Shown here piece after piece: positions 46,912 through 58,759 of a stretch of DNA of 64,000 nt. Source of the DNA: Fragilariopsis cylindrus CCMP1102 (Eukaryota; Bacillariophyta; Bacillariophyceae; Bacillariales; Bacillariaceae); NCBI GenBank assembly GCA_900095095.1, contig FMBT01000324.1:309324-373323 (forward strand). The letters run 5' to 3'. The translations under genes and the position numbers were made by a program. The first letter of the stretch is position 1. Each line of letters opens with the position of its first letter. The notes below the pieces were generated by a model. The model did no database searches. It saw only the letters and a program-made list of their open reading frames with translations, and was not told the origin of the DNA.

Positions 46912-48429
46912 ATGAAACATTCAACTTTTGTCAAGTTGCAACAACTACCAAGGAAAATCTTAACTCCAACTATTACTAGTAAATATATATACAGGATGTC
47001 ATCATCGTCGACTTTAACGGATCCTGCTGCCGGTCTACCTCCGCGTTTTGAATCAGATAGTATGGGTTCATTGGAAATACCTGCCAATTGCTTGTACGGA
47101 TGTCAGACGAAACGATCTTTGATTAATTTTCCCATAGGTGGTATAGAAAGTAAGATGCCCTTGCAGGTGGTACATGCCATGGCTTTAGTCAAAAAATGTT
47201 GCGCTGAGTACCATGCTGAAATTGGATTGATGGACGACAAAGTTGCAACCGCTATTGGTGAGGCAGCAGACGAAGTTATGGCTGGAAAATTAGACAACCA
47301 TTTTCCTTTGGTGATATATCAAACTGGATCAGGAACCCAAACCAATATGAATGTAAATGAGGTCTTATCAAATCGAGCTATTCAAATTTTGGGTGGAGAA
47401 GTGGGAACTAAGAGTCCAGTCCACCCCAACGATCACGTTAACAAGGGACAATCCAGTAACGATTCCTTCCCAACTGCTATGCATATCGCCATGGCGAAAA
47501 TGATCACGGAGACAACACTACCTGGACTGGAAACTCTTCATAATGCATTGAAGGAAAAGAGTGAAAAGTATGCTGATATTGTTAAGATTGGGAGAACCCA
47601 TTGTCAAGATGCTACTCCGTTAACTGTAGGACAGGAATTTAGTGGCTATGCAATGCAGGTCGAGTACGGTATTCACCGTCTTCAGAACAGTCTCCCGTCC
47701 ATTTATCGTTTAGCATTAGGAGGTACTGCTGTCGGAACAGGTTTAAACACCTCCAAAGGATACGATGTTGCTATCGCAGCACGATTGGCCAAGGCTGCCA
47801 ACTTACCCTTCGTGACAGCTCCCAACAAGTTTGAGGCACTAGCAGCTCATGATTCATTAGTGGAGGTTTCGGGCGTCTTAAACACGATTGCCTGCAGTCT
47901 GAACAAGATTGCGAACGATCTCCGACTCTTGGCCAGTGGACCCAGATGCGGACTCGGAGAATTATCATTACCCGCTAACGAACCTGGTAGCTCTATCATG
48001 CCAGGAAAGGTAAATCCCACGCAATGCGAGGCGATGACGATGGTATGTGCTCAAGTTATGGGAAACCATGTAGCGGTTACTATTGGTGGGGCTCAAGGAC
48101 AATTCGAGTTGAATGTTTTCAAACCAGTTATGGTTTCCAATGTATTGCATTCGGCTAGACTGATTGGGGACTCTGCGAAGACGTTCACTACTCAATGTGT
48201 TGATGGACTAGAAGTTAACATAGCACGTGTAGAAGAATTGATGAACGCAAGTCTTATGTTGGTAACGGCACTCAACCCGCATATTGGCTACGACAAGGCT
48301 AGTGAGATTGCCAAAAATGCACACAAGAATGGACTAACACTCAAGGAAGGATGTGTGGCAAGTGGACACTTAACTGCAGAGCAATTTGATGAATGGATTG
48401 TTCCCAGCGAAATGATCGGTCCAAAATAA
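46912..48429 (+). CDS. FUM: Fumarate hydratase class II
   Basis: TCA-cycle enzyme converting fumarate to L-malate, class II (iron-independent tetramer). ATG at 46912; 505 residues, intronless. The first 28 residues are basic ([20 protein letters not shown]), a probable mitochondrial presequence, and a second Met at 46995 ([10 protein letters not shown]) lies just before the mature start, so a shorter cytosolic form is possible. Family landmarks: [58 protein letters not shown], and the signature [16 protein letters not shown] at about residue 359, with the catalytic Ser loop. [16 protein letters not shown] near the end is also conserved. Clean frame throughout. Confidence 0.96.
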   Translation: MKHSTFVKLQQLPRKILTPTITSKYIYRMSSSSTLTDPAAGLPPRFESDSMGSLEIPANCLYGCQTKRSLINFPIGGIESKMPLQVVHAMALVKKCCAEYHAEIGLMDDKVATAIGEAADEVMAGKLDNHFPLVIYQTGSGTQTNMNVNEVLSNRAIQILGGEVGTKSPVHPNDHVNKGQSSNDSFPTAMHIAMAKMITETTLPGLETLHNALKEKSEKYADIVKIGRTHCQDATPLTVGQEFSGYAMQVEYGIHRLQNSLPSIYRLALGGTAVGTGLNTSKGYDVAIAARLAKAANLPFVTAPNKFEALAAHDSLVEVSGVLNTIACSLNKIANDLRLLASGPRCGLGELSLPANEPGSSIMPGKVNPTQCEAMTMVCAQVMGNHVAVTIGGAQGQFELNVFKPVMVSNVLHSARLIGDSAKTFTTQCVDGLEVNIARVEELMNASLMLVTALNPHIGYDKASEIAKNAHKNGLTLKEGCVASGHLTAEQFDEWIVPSEMIGPK

Positions 48430-48750
48430 GGTTGTTGGTCAATTCTTAGAAAAAGGACATGATTAATAGAAATAGGTAACAAGCAAATTATTTCAGCGCT
48501 CGTGTTTACAATCCTAGTGGCATCATTAAGGCTATTTGAATGAACAACGCAAATGATGGTCCTATTAGATGGAATTAAGACTAATTAGAGAGAAAAAAAC
48601 TATCAGTAGAATCATCTTATTCATACTACTGTTTCTAATACTATATATGATAGCTTCTTGTTGTTGTTTTCTGATCTAGGATGGTATGAGCAAAGTAAGG
48701 ATGGACATATCACTATACAAAAACATGATTGGTTTTTCAATATGAATTCC
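48430..48750. other. Intergenic, convergent 3' ends
   Basis: 321 AT-rich bases between convergent genes; no gene, with several A- and T-rich tracts suited to 3' end formation. Confidence 0.4.
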
Positions 48751-49874
48751 TTATTTCTGCAGGAGGAAATGATAGATGATTAGTGCGAAAATCGTTGGAA
48801 GGATTACGACAAGAATTATCATTTGAAACTTTTTATGATACATATTATTATCATCATTGGAAGACGACGAAGATAAAATATTATCCACATTCAAATCGTT
48901 AACATAATCATTGTCGCTGTTGATGTTGTTTTTGTTATCAGTGACTACCTGATGAACTTGGTGTAGATACTGTTCGAGTTTTCGTCCAACTTGTAACCCA
49001 TCTTGAATTGCAATATCGGCACCTTGTTTTATTCTTGTCATTCCAAAATCAAATTTGAATCGACGTTCTTGATGCCATCGACAATCACCGATCCTTATAG
49101 ATGCCTTATTCTTCATCATCATTATATGCTTTTTTCCTCCTCCAAAGTCAAGACCATTAGCCAATACAACTAGATCAAATGGTCCGTGAATTTGTTCATC
49201 ATCCGTCAATACATATTTTTGAGTTTGACTACCACTGGTAGTAGTAGTAGTAGTAGCAGTAGTAGTAGTGCATGGAATAATTCTAATGTCTACAACTCGA
49301 CAAGAAGATAGAATATTTTTCTTCACATTCCTTCGAAGCAACTCTAAAAATGGTTCACGGTTTACTAATAACACTTCTTCTTCTTCCTCTTCTTTGTTGT
49401 TGTTAGAAGAACAATTCTTTGTATCCGGAAAGATGTTATCATCTTTATATGCTTCCTCTAACAAGTCTAACTCTTCCAAAACAAACTTTGCATTAGGTGA
49501 ACGAATCGTACCAATAATAGGAATGGAACTAGATTTTGATTCAAATATCTTGTAATTCCAGCAGTATTCCATTGTTTTTCCAACTTCCTTCTTCTCAAGG
49601 AAATTTGCTCTATATACATCACATCAGATCGAAATTATAATATAACGAGGACGAAAAGGGTTTTAGTTCTTGTGTGCAAAAAAAGGTCGTCATCAATTCC
49701 AATTCCAATTCCAATGACATGACATGACATGACATGACATGATATGATATGACATGACAATGACAACAACCGTATCGTATACACTTACAATACGAGCCCC
49801 GCAAAGCCCGCTCCTACAATCGCTACTCTAGCACCACAATCATCTTGTTTCTCGGTGATAGAACGATCGATCAT
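48751..49874 (-). CDS. FAD-dependent oxidoreductase/monooxygenase-like protein with C-terminal membrane anchor, one intron
   Basis: Exon 1 (49874-49789) encodes MIDRSITEKQDDCGARVAIV and GAGFAGL, the Rossmann GxGxxG FAD-binding loop. The intron is 49788-49610 (GTAAGT...TATAG) and contains a GACAT microsatellite. Exon 2 continues LANFLEKKEVGKTMEYCW. Total 314 residues, ending at 48751. Further landmarks: GPFDLVVLANGLDF (second nucleotide-proximal strand) and IRIGDCRWHQERRFKFDFGM leading to RIKQGADIAIQDGLQVGRKL, which resembles the GD motif of PHBH/UbiH-type hydroxylases. A hydrophobic C-terminus (MIILVVILPTIFALIIYHFL) suggests tail anchoring. It is shorter than typical flavin hydroxylases (about 400), so a compact or reduced form. 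Substrate unknown. Confidence 0.7.
49715..49760. repeat. (GACAT)n microsatellite in an intron
   Basis: Pentamer repeats GACAT with a few GATAT variants, preceded by AATTCC repeats at 49694-49712; all inside the intron of the FAD oxidoreductase gene. Confidence 0.9.
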
Positions 49875-50565
49875 CGCTTCGTATCATGTTGCAGTATGAT
49901 GCCTCTCTTTATCATACAGTACTATCATACCGAATAAGTAAGTAGCTATGAATAAACCATTAAATTGGAAAAATAGGGGAAAATTGGACAAGTTTAAAAG
50001 ATGGCGCGACAGCTTGCAACTAAGTTACGAAAAGAAGAAGAAGAGGAGAAAAATGAAAAAATGGGGGGGGGAAGAGAAACCAAGTAATTGGTCGTACGCC
50101 ACTGATATTTTCATATCTAGAAATTCAACGAAAATTATCATGCTCTTTCTCACGAAAACTTTTTGGCGTAAATAGTACACGGTGTATGACGTAGGAGTAA
50201 TAATAAGTCGCCCACAGTAAGCGGGAGCGATCGAGAGAGAAGTCGCAAGTCGCTCAAGGATCTGGCGAAAAACTTTCTCTTCTTTTCTATTTCTTGTTGG
50301 TGAGCGAATATACGTAATACAATAGATCCAAAACACAGCTGGGAACTACTGTGCTCTTTGCTACTTACTGTTCGGATAGTAAACTGTACTTGTAACATAG
50401 TCACAACCGTCGAACATTGCACTTTGAACATTAAACCTGTCTGCCGCAATCATAGAAGAGGAGGGACATTAATTAATATACATTAATATACATTAATCTG
50501 TCGCGATTTCGCCTGTAACAGTAACTTACTTCAAAACAAAACAGAACAAATTGAATTATATTTAA
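49875..50565. other. Intergenic, divergent promoter region
   Basis: About 690 bases. TACAGTACTATC at 49914 matches the recurrent spacer motif, and ATTAATATACATTAATATAC at about 50472 is a short direct repeat. ORFs of 75-103 codons on both strands here look random. Confidence 0.4.
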
Positions 50566-51375
50566 ATGTCGCCGCCAAGAAGAAGGATAATACCATCAAA
50601 AACCCGTACTCGACCAATGATAAATCGTGGAGGATTACGTTCTCCTGTCCCGCCTGCCATGCAGCATGTCGACGAGGATGATGTTATGATGCAAGAAGAC
50701 GATGATAATGATGATGATGATGATGACAACAACACTATAGCAACCACTATGGGTGTGCGATTTCACAACCAACAAAATTATTCTCACCATGAAAGTGTAA
50801 ATAATAATAGTGATAATAATAGTGCAAGTACTGGTATTAATGTGGATAATTTTTTCATTCCATTATTACCACCATCATCACGAATAAAATCAGCAGCAGC
50901 ATCAACATCAGCATCAGCATCAACGTCGCAGCGACCACTACTAGAGTCGGCAACGCCATCAACAGCAGCATCGAGAAATACAGCAACAGCAACAGCAACA
51001 ACCGATGATGACCAACAACAACAGAATATGACAATGGACGATGATTGTGATGATGAAATTTCAATTTTGACCGAATATAGTATGGAAGATAGTGACGATG
51101 ATGATAATGTTTCTCAAACAACAACCACTACAACATGGACATGTGTAACAGAAGGAACTGGATCAACAACTGCTTATGCTGCTGCTGCTGCTCCACTATC
51201 TGCCGCATCGAATAATAGAAATGGAAATGGAAATAGTAATAGTAGAAAATTAGTAAGACAAAGAGGAGGAGGAACATCAGCAGCAGCAATAAAGAGACCA
51301 CCATCCACAATGCAACAGGACAGTTCGCTTTTATTAAGAGATAGAAGTCAAATCAAACGTAGACGGAAGGCTTGA
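50566..51375 (+). CDS. Acidic, Ala/Thr/Ser-rich hypothetical protein
   Basis: 269 residues, single exon, ATG at 50566 (MSPPRRRIIPSKTRTRPM). Basic N-terminus, then acidic runs (DDDNDDDDDDNN), SA/ST repeats from GCA-rich DNA, an acidic middle (DDDCDDEISILTEYSMEDSD), an Ala run and a basic C-terminus (RSQIKRRRKA) that could act as nuclear signal. Predicted disordered; no known domain. The ORF is unbroken, but low complexity means chance ORF is possible. Confidence 0.5.
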   Translation: MSPPRRRIIPSKTRTRPMINRGGLRSPVPPAMQHVDEDDVMMQEDDDNDDDDDDNNTIATTMGVRFHNQQNYSHHESVNNNSDNNSASTGINVDNFFIPLLPPSSRIKSAAASTSASASTSQRPLLESATPSTAASRNTATATATTDDDQQQQNMTMDDDCDDEISILTEYSMEDSDDDDNVSQTTTTTTWTCVTEGTGSTTAYAAAAAPLSAASNNRNGNGNSNSRKLVRQRGGGTSAAAIKRPPSTMQQDSSLLLRDRSQIKRRRKA

Positions 51376-52092
51376 ATTGGACCTGACTTTCACCTGACCG
51401 ATTGCGGTACTTGTGTACAATTGTATTATATTGCACATAAAGTCGATTTATCTTCTATACTACCCGTACGAGTAGAACTGTATACACACACACAGTTATC
51501 AACAAAAACAACAACTACAAACCTTGCTAACAGCTAGCAAGAAAATGCACACACAATCTTTATATGATATATATAATATACATATTAAAGATAATTCGGT
51601 GAAAATGTTAGAGAAGAATTGGATATGATAAAATCCACACAAATAATTAGAATAGTAATAATAATAAAAATAAACTCTTGAATGATTATAAATTATAATC
51701 TACAGTTGTATTATTGATTACAGAATCTATTTACTTTTCGTTTGCCATCATTGTTTTTAGTTATCATATTTATAAATTTGCCCGTTTTTTTTCTTCTACG
51801 CGGATGATACCGGCATAAAGCTGTAATTTCATGAACGGATTAAATATTAAATTATTGTAGTATAAATCACAACACGCTACCCAGCTGGACCTTTACCTCT
51901 TAACTCGGAGCCATTATATTTACACATTATATGGCATAGATTATGCTAGCTAGAACATGCGGTATGCACACAAAATTAGGGTGGTTATCAATACTTTTTT
52001 TTTTGAATTGTTAAATTTTCCCAATTCCATAATTGTTTATTAATTTTACACTGCTTAAAATATGGTTTCGCTCCCATTATATAGGACTATCT
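51376..52092. other. Intergenic, convergent 3' ends
   Basis: About 715 AT-rich bases between convergent genes, with ACACACACAC near 51485, TATATAATATA near 51567 and a T9 run near 51998. No gene supported. Confidence 0.4.
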
Positions 52093-53929
52093 TTATTCCC
52101 ATTCAATTGTTGCAGGAGGTTTGGAGCTAATATCGTAACAGAGTCTGTTGATACCTCTAACTTCGTTGATGACACGACTACTCATAGTTGCCAATACGTC
52201 ATAAGGAAGGTGGTAGAAGTCTGCTGTCATGTAGTCAGTAGTTTCGACACATCTAACACTAGCAACATTTTCGTATGTTCGTGAATCTCCCATCACTCCA
52301 ACTGTCTTACATGGAAGTAAGACAACAAAGGCTTGTCCAATTTTCCTATAATGACCAGAACTGCGTAACTCATCAATGACAATCTTATCGGCTTGTTGTA
52401 GGATCGTAACACGCTCAGCTGTTACTTCTCCTAGAATACGAATGGCCAATCCAGGACCAGGAAATGGGTGCCTCCAGACACTGTCTTCATCAATACCCAT
52501 AGCCATTCCTAATTCTCGAACTTCGTCCTTGAATAGCTCTCTCATAGGTTCGATTAGTTTTAAACTCATGGAAGCGGGTAAGCCACCAACATTGTGATGA
52601 GTTTTGATGATCGCTGATGGACCTTTATAAGAAATAGATTCAATAACATCTGGATATAAAGTACCCTGGAGAAGATATTCACACTTGACCCCCAACTCGG
52701 ATTCAATCCTATTTGCTTCCTCCTGGAAGATTTCAATGAATGTACCACCGATGATTTTTCTTTTCTTTTCTGGGTCTGTCACTCCTTTCAACAGGCCAAG
52801 AAAACGATCTGAGGCATCTACACATCGAAGATTTACATGACAATCATCACGCATACGTTTCAAAACATTCTTCGCTTCGTCCTGCCTCAAACAACCATTG
52901 TCAACAAGTACAGCATGGAATCGATCTCCGATAGCTCGTGTCATAAGTACAGCAGCAACCGTAGAGTCAACACCACCACTTACAGCACCCATAACGTGAC
53001 CATCTCCTACCTTCTTACGAACTTCTTCAATGAACTCATTAGCGTAATCTTTCATTACCCAATCCGGTTTGGCGCCAGCAATTTTGATAACAAAATTCTC
53101 AAGAATGCTCTTACCCAATGGAGAATGAGTAACTTCCGGATGGAATTGTAATCCCCACATACGTTTTTCTGCATGTTCAATCGTTACAAATTCAGCATTA
53201 TCCGTACAGGCAACAGGAGCAAATCCATCTGGTATCTTCGTCAATTTATCTCCATGAGACATCCACATTTGAAATTCTTCTGGCATACCATCAAAGATTT
53301 TTGATTTACATCCTTCGGTACGTTTAACGATAGACTTTCCATACTCGTGCTTTAATCCTGCAGCAACAGTCCCACCAAATACGTGAGCCAATTCTTGCAT
53401 ACCATAACAAATTCCTAGGACAGGAATGTTTCTCTCGTCGATGAGTTTCCAAACTTCAGGTGAAACATGAGGAGAACCCTCATCGTACACACTGGATGGT
53501 CCACCACTCAAAATAATCGCAGTTATTTTGTGCTTTCCCAGGTCTTCGGCGGATACTAAACAGGAATATAATTCACAATATACGTTCAATTCGCGAACAC
53601 GACGAGCGATCAAGTGAGAATATTGGGATCCAAAATCCAAAATAGCAACTTGAGGGCTATATACGGTAATGATAATAATAAAAATAATAACAATAACGAT
53701 TTTTGATGTTGTTGTACGAAAAAGAGAAGGACCAAACGTGTAAGAAGGATATTGATATTGATATTGATATTGATAATGATAATGATAGCGAAGAAGAAAA
53801 ATAATAGATCATACTGTTAGGTTTCTTGTACGATGGTCTACACATCACATCAGCGAAAACTCACCGATCGAGGTTGTTGAGGCCAGATGACTGCTCCAAA
53901 TATTCGCTGGTTTCTGCTTGTGGCGCCAT
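52093..53929 (-). CDS. GMPS: GMP synthase (glutamine-hydrolysing), one intron
   Basis: Converts XMP to GMP using glutamine and ATP, the last step of guanine nucleotide synthesis. Exon 1 (53929-53865) encodes MAPQAETSEYLEQSSGLNNL; the intron is 53864-53657 (GTGAGT...TATAG), and exon 2 (53656-52093) begins PQVAILDFGSQYSHLIARR. Product 542 residues. The class I glutaminase domain has GICYGMQ with the nucleophile Cys at about residue 105 and GLQFHPEVTHS (His/Glu). The ATP-pyrophosphatase loop GAVSGGVDSTVAAVL follows, then HPFPGPGLAIRILGE and the C-terminal dimerisation domain ending KPPATIEWE. All catalytic motifs are present. The bacterial-like single-chain form is typical of stramenopiles, from general knowledge. 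Confidence 0.96.
53748..53787. repeat. GATATT/GATAAT microsatellite in GMP synthase intron
   Basis: Four hexamers TTGATA followed by TTGATAATGATAATGATA on the plus strand, inside the intron. Confidence 0.9.
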
Positions 53930-54395
53930 CGTATTAATTCTCTATTTTTCTGTCAAGCAGCGATAAGAATAATGTTAATAAAGTTTGATTGTCTTATTGG
54001 CAATTCTGATTTTTTAATGTCACGATCTAAGCAATTCCTCTTTGATTATTTAACAACGATAGAATTTAAAATGACAGCGGAATAAGCATGGATGGTCCTA
54101 AATAACGTATTAAAAATATTTCTGAGCGAAGGACGGACGTCACTCAGGTTTAATTGATAAAAATAAAAATCAAATAACGACGAGCGAAAGTGCCTATTTA
54201 TCAAAATTTGTTTAAACTGATGAAGGTACGATTTCAAGTTTCAAGCATCACAAATCTTCAGCATAGAGCACCCCCGTCAACGCAACACAACGCATCTTCA
54301 TTGTCTGCTCTGTACCACTAACGACTAGCGACTCGCGAGCGAGTTTGAAGAGTAGAAGATCTCAGATCGACATTTATTTGATAAAAACCACAATC
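53930..54395. other. Intergenic, divergent promoter region
   Basis: 466 bases between divergent genes. A CGACTAGCGACTCGCGAGCG stretch near 54322 contains CGCTCGC palindromic bases. Otherwise AT-rich; no gene seen. Confidence 0.4.
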
Positions 54396-55850
54396 ATGAG
54401 GGTAATCGAAACGGTCAAAATATTTGCTAAAACAATATTCAAGCCCAGCACCGCTTGGTTGGCTTTATTCTTCCCTGCTCTACTTTATTATATCGGTACA
54501 CGGTTGTATTCCTTAGGACTTTTCCGATCATCAACATACGGTGAAATATTGCCTCATGAATTAATATTGATACCACAATCCAACAACAATAATAATAAAG
54601 ATACATTCTGTTCCGAATTCCTTTCTTCCGCCGTTAATGGCAAAAATAAATTCTTATATATGAAAAACAGCAATAAAGATTGTAACAAACTTCGATATCC
54701 ACTTTATTTAGTCCATGATGATTTTGATAATGGGTCTATTGTTTCCACCACATGGATGGAAGACGATGAACTTGGTAGAGGATATTTACTAATATCTACC
54801 AGTGCGGGAAAAGGGAAAGTATATCAATGGGAAACCGGTGGTGGGCCTATTGCTATTGGAAGGACATTGCATATCAAAGACTCAGGTTGTCGATCCAATA
54901 TTTATAAGAAATGCAGTGATGGCGTCAGCGTTGTCAACGACAAGGACAATAGTGCTATTGAGGACGACTACAACAAGTACCATACGGGAAGCGGAGGTAT
55001 TGCGGTCGATACCTACTCTTCATCCCGTCGTTTGATTGTTGCTGAATATGGAGAGGGTCGGGTTGTTCGACTGGAAGAAAATGGAGCGAGGACTCCACTT
55101 GTTATTGATACAGGCAATCCTAACAACGATAGGTTGCGTCGACCGTTTCAGTTGCTTATGACACCGTACAGTGATTTGATGATCATTGATGATGCCACTC
55201 ATCATGGTAATGGATTTACCTTATGGCGATTACAGAAGGCTTCGTCCGTATCTGCTTTACCTTCATTATCTGTTAGTCGAAAAGCGCATGCTTGGAATAT
55301 AAATAATAGTACAGGTCTACCTCATACTTTCTTTCAATCCAATGAAATGGGTGGAATGGTATTAGATACCTCGGGTCAACGACTATATGTGACGACTTTA
55401 GATCCAGATTCCTCATCGGTTCTGGTGGTTAGCTTACCCCTATTGGATGCTTTAGAAGAAGATGATGATGATGATGATGAAGAAGACGACAACGAAGGCG
55501 AAGGCGATGAAATAGGGATAAAAGAAGGAGGAGAACCAAATAATAATATGCAAGAAGAAGAACGTGTCGTTGCAAGAGAACTACTGCAATCACGACAAAG
55601 TACGATAGTGTTCAATTATACCGCCCATGCAAATACTCCTGGTGCGATAGAAATAGATAATAGTGGAAATATATACCTGGCGGTAGAAAATGGGATATTA
55701 TTAGTCTCCAAATCACAAACTGTTGTTGCTAAAATTGCATTTTTTACTGATGATAAAATTGTTGGTTTAACGTTGGGTTCTGACAGGTTCCTATACATTG
55801 CCACGGAATCAAAGCTTTCCGTATTCGAGTACCAAATTCACCATTGGTAA
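54396..55850 (+). CDS. Membrane-anchored beta-propeller (SMP-30/gluconolactonase/strictosidine synthase-like)
   Basis: 484 residues, ATG at 54396 (MRVIETVKIFAK); the frame extends upstream only through TTG. An N-terminal membrane helix (PSTAWLALFFPALLYYIGTR) is followed by a lumenal or extracytoplasmic domain with propeller-like strands: GRGYLLISTSAGKGKVYQWE, GSGGIAVDTYSSSRRLIVAE, RPFQLLMTPYSDLMIIDD, MGGMVLDTSGQRLYVTTLD, TPGAIEIDNSGNIYLAVENG and GLTLGSDRFLYIATESKLSV. This spacing fits a six-bladed calcium-binding propeller. An acidic insert (DALEEDDDDDDEEDDNEGEG) sits between blades. Catalytic role unknown. It resembles 11485-12810 only at the fold level. Confidence 0.65.
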   Translation: MRVIETVKIFAKTIFKPSTAWLALFFPALLYYIGTRLYSLGLFRSSTYGEILPHELILIPQSNNNNNKDTFCSEFLSSAVNGKNKFLYMKNSNKDCNKLRYPLYLVHDDFDNGSIVSTTWMEDDELGRGYLLISTSAGKGKVYQWETGGGPIAIGRTLHIKDSGCRSNIYKKCSDGVSVVNDKDNSAIEDDYNKYHTGSGGIAVDTYSSSRRLIVAEYGEGRVVRLEENGARTPLVIDTGNPNNDRLRRPFQLLMTPYSDLMIIDDATHHGNGFTLWRLQKASSVSALPSLSVSRKAHAWNINNSTGLPHTFFQSNEMGGMVLDTSGQRLYVTTLDPDSSSVLVVSLPLLDALEEDDDDDDEEDDNEGEGDEIGIKEGGEPNNNMQEEERVVARELLQSRQSTIVFNYTAHANTPGAIEIDNSGNIYLAVENGILLVSKSQTVVAKIAFFTDDKIVGLTLGSDRFLYIATESKLSVFEYQIHHW

Positions 55851-56111
55851 TTAAGACAGAGCTTCTGATTAAGGCATAGTGTTTTTAAATAAGAGTAAGC
55901 TTAGTTATAAAGATACAAATAAAAATTTCTTACTTATTTATCTAAGTTTACTACGTGATGTAGTCAAAGTGTTGACACAAGACGTTAATTCCTACAAATT
56001 ATATTGGTAGATATATTGGTGCAATTCCCAATGAATTTAGACTAGTAGAGACCAATGCCGAAGACTTCTCACTCGAGATAATATGTGTTTTTCCCCAAAC
56101 CATCCCAGTGA

Positions 56112-57971
56112 CTATAAAGTCTGGACTATCAAAGTAGTGCCACCGATGACGATGTTATCATTGATGAATGCTTTAGTGCTATTCACCGCGTTATTGTTTA
56201 CCAGAGTCTTTGCGTTAGTTCGAGCCGTGACTTTCACCGCAGTACATTTGCGAGTGATCGCGAGGTCCAGACGAACATGTGTTGTTTTTAGAGTTTTGTC
56301 TTTTTTCAATGGTAAAACTGCGCCAATCTTAGAGGTAGGATTTGATCCGATTAAGACTATTTCGTTAGCACCTGCTTCCAAGTCATACGAGTCACCTTTA
56401 TGTGGTCCTTTAGTAACAAAAAGCCGCACACCACGGCGCTTCAAACCACTGCCACCATTGGATTCTGGTTCATCATTATCATCGTCGTCGTCTTCATCGA
56501 TGACAATAATTTCCTCCACTTTTTCGACCTGTTGTTTAGCCGCGTTGGATCGTTGCCGTCTAAGAGATCGATCACTTCGAGCTGAAGGTTTGGAATCTTC
56601 CTTTGGTTTTTCGTTTTCATTGACGCTGTACTCCCATTCCATGTCGTCCATAGTTTCATGGGCGTCAGCATAGACCGACTCGTCGAAAGATTTATCAGGA
56701 TCACCCATATGATGATCCTCGTCATCTTCAGTCCCTGTGTTTTTGGCAGTGCTGCGGCGAGCAACTTTTGACGGAATTTTCCGTTTCGTCGGTGCGGTCT
56801 TTTTTGTTGCTGCACGTCGTGATTTCGTGGCGGTGGTTCTCGGAAGGGTGATTTTAGATAGTATCTCGGTTAATTCGTCATAGTCTGGTACTTCCTTGAA
56901 GCTATAACCACGAATAATATCCAGATACTCCGAAAAGAGTCTACTTGCGTTACCAAGTTGTGCATAGAAATCCGAACTTTTATCTTCAACAAGTAACTTT
57001 TTGATCGAACCTATATCCCCATCTGACTTCCCATGACTCCAAGGTAGTTTCTTTGATGGATCTCCCGAATTAAGTTGGATAATAAGTTCGGCAAGTACAT
57101 AGCCTAACGCCTCTAGGTCGTCCCGGAAGCTAGCCTTCTTTCCGGAATGAACATTGAGAGATGCATAAAGAGGAGTCCCATTGAAATCTGCTTCGTCTGT
57201 TTCACAATACATAGGTGTCCATTGTGTAGCAATAGCTAAATCGATTGATCGAATGCGAGATGCTACTTCATTTTCGAGGATTGTTGATCCGGCTTTGGCT
57301 TTGGCTATTGCTGCTGCTGCATCGATCGTGAGCATAAAATTGTCAGATTTCACATCTCTGAAGATGTTTTTTGCCTCGTGACAGGCCCGAATACAAGCAA
57401 GAAGAGCTACAGCAATCGGTCCAAAATTTATAGTTTTAGAAGATGACTTGCTCTGGAGCAAAAGAGGGACAACGGCAGAAATTGTGTTATCCATCTTCTC
57501 CATCACAAAGTAACGATACCCTATATATCACAGAAGAGATGGAATATGGAAAAAAAGAGATTTAGAAAAGAATACTAAATATACGACGTGCCAGAAGAAA
57601 CCTATAAAAGCGACACATCTATTTTTCTTCTTACCGTCGGCCTCTCCATAAACGGGTGGACTTTTTGATGACGACAACTTCGGTAAATTGGGAATAAATT
57701 TGCCTTGAAGTGTTCGGAATTGAGAATTATAAACCAATTGTTCGTAATATAATAACTTTGCATTGGTTTCTTCAACAGAATTTCCCTTCTTCGTCTTTTT
57801 CTTAGGCATGGGTGCTAATTTCACAGCGAACTCTGTTTTGTAGCAATTACCACTTGCATCGATTGAGTTGAGTGAGCAGACTGTTGCGCAAGCACCCCTT
57901 CCCAAAATATTTCCGACTATCCATGTTCTGCTTCCTTTTGTAATCTCGATACCCACTGGAGATGGCGCCAT
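56112..57971 (-). CDS. VRK/CK1-type protein kinase with C-terminal FHA-like domain, one intron
   Basis: Exon 1 (57971-57635) has WIVGNILGRGACATVCSL (Gly-rich loop) and EFAVKLAPM (ATP-binding Lys). The intron is 57634-57521 (GTAAGA...TATAG), and exon 2 (57520-56112) resumes GYRYFVMEKMDNTIS, the hinge typical of vaccinia-related kinases. The catalytic loop reads FRDVKSDNFML (HRD has Phe for His; Asp, Lys and Asn kept), and IRSIDLAIATQW stands where DFG/DYG is expected, keeping the Asp. GTPLYASLNVHSGKKASFRD and DDLEALGYVLAELI are strongly VRK/CK1-like. A basic linker follows, then a ~125-residue FHA-like domain (VLIGSNPTSKIG ... THVRLDL), in which the phosphopeptide-binding GR is GS. Total 581 residues. 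Probably a nuclear Ser/Thr kinase. Confidence 0.8.
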
Positions 57972-58759
57972 GATTCTTTCTGCTTTCTGCTAGAAACTGT
58001 ATCTTTTCAACAATGGTATATGTGTTTGTTGATGCTGACAGAAAGACAAGATTCATTCAAGATGACAACAAAGGTGCTTTGCAAAGTTTCGAAGTGAAAG
58101 TGACGCCGTTAGAAGTTTTTTGTTGTCCTCTATTTTTTAAATTTAAAATATAAAAAAAGTAACGACTTCTTTTGCGAGTTCAGTCGTACTAATAATAATA
58201 GGACCTTTTACTGTACTGTTCGTGCTGTACTAGTAGGGGCGTAAGATTGTGCCCCCTTTTATCTGGACGCTCCCCGCTTGATAACACTACAGTTGGTTAT
58301 GATGTTTCATACCGTATAGTACAGTACATCAAAAGAGTACTACACTGTACAAGTAACTATCCAGACAAATAGACATTCAGTCTACTGTATCAACAATACT
58401 ACATCATCACATTAATGGATCAAGTCATGGCTGATCACCAGGTGATAAACAAATTGCAAACAAAACAATAGCACAATACATGTTTTGATCCTATTAGCAG
58501 TCAATTAGTACGGCAACCAAATTGGGTAAGTAAGTATAGTAGGTTGTACAAACAAATATCTCGTTTTATCATGCATATATTATTAAATTACAGTTTAATA
58601 TATGCATGTAACAGACCTGTTGATGAATTAGAAAATCTGTGGTAGTGAGCAAGTAAGTAATACAGGAAAAAAGCATTCGAATATATACCGAACTAAAAGT
58701 ACTATTTTATCAAATACATTATACCAAACTAAATGTATTATTTAATCAAATACATAATA
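57972..58759. other. Intergenic, tandem minus-strand genes
   Basis: About 790 bases. GTACAGTAC-type motifs cluster at 58209-58235 and 58315-58355 (TACTGTACTGTTC, ACAGTACATC, ACACTGTACAAG). ATTATTAAATTACAG near 58576 is AT-rich. No gene supported. Confidence 0.45.

Noticed and set aside
49948-50449. ORFs of 75-103 codons on both strands in a promoter region
   Set aside because: Overlapping on opposite strands, Lys- or Leu-rich by base composition, no domain.
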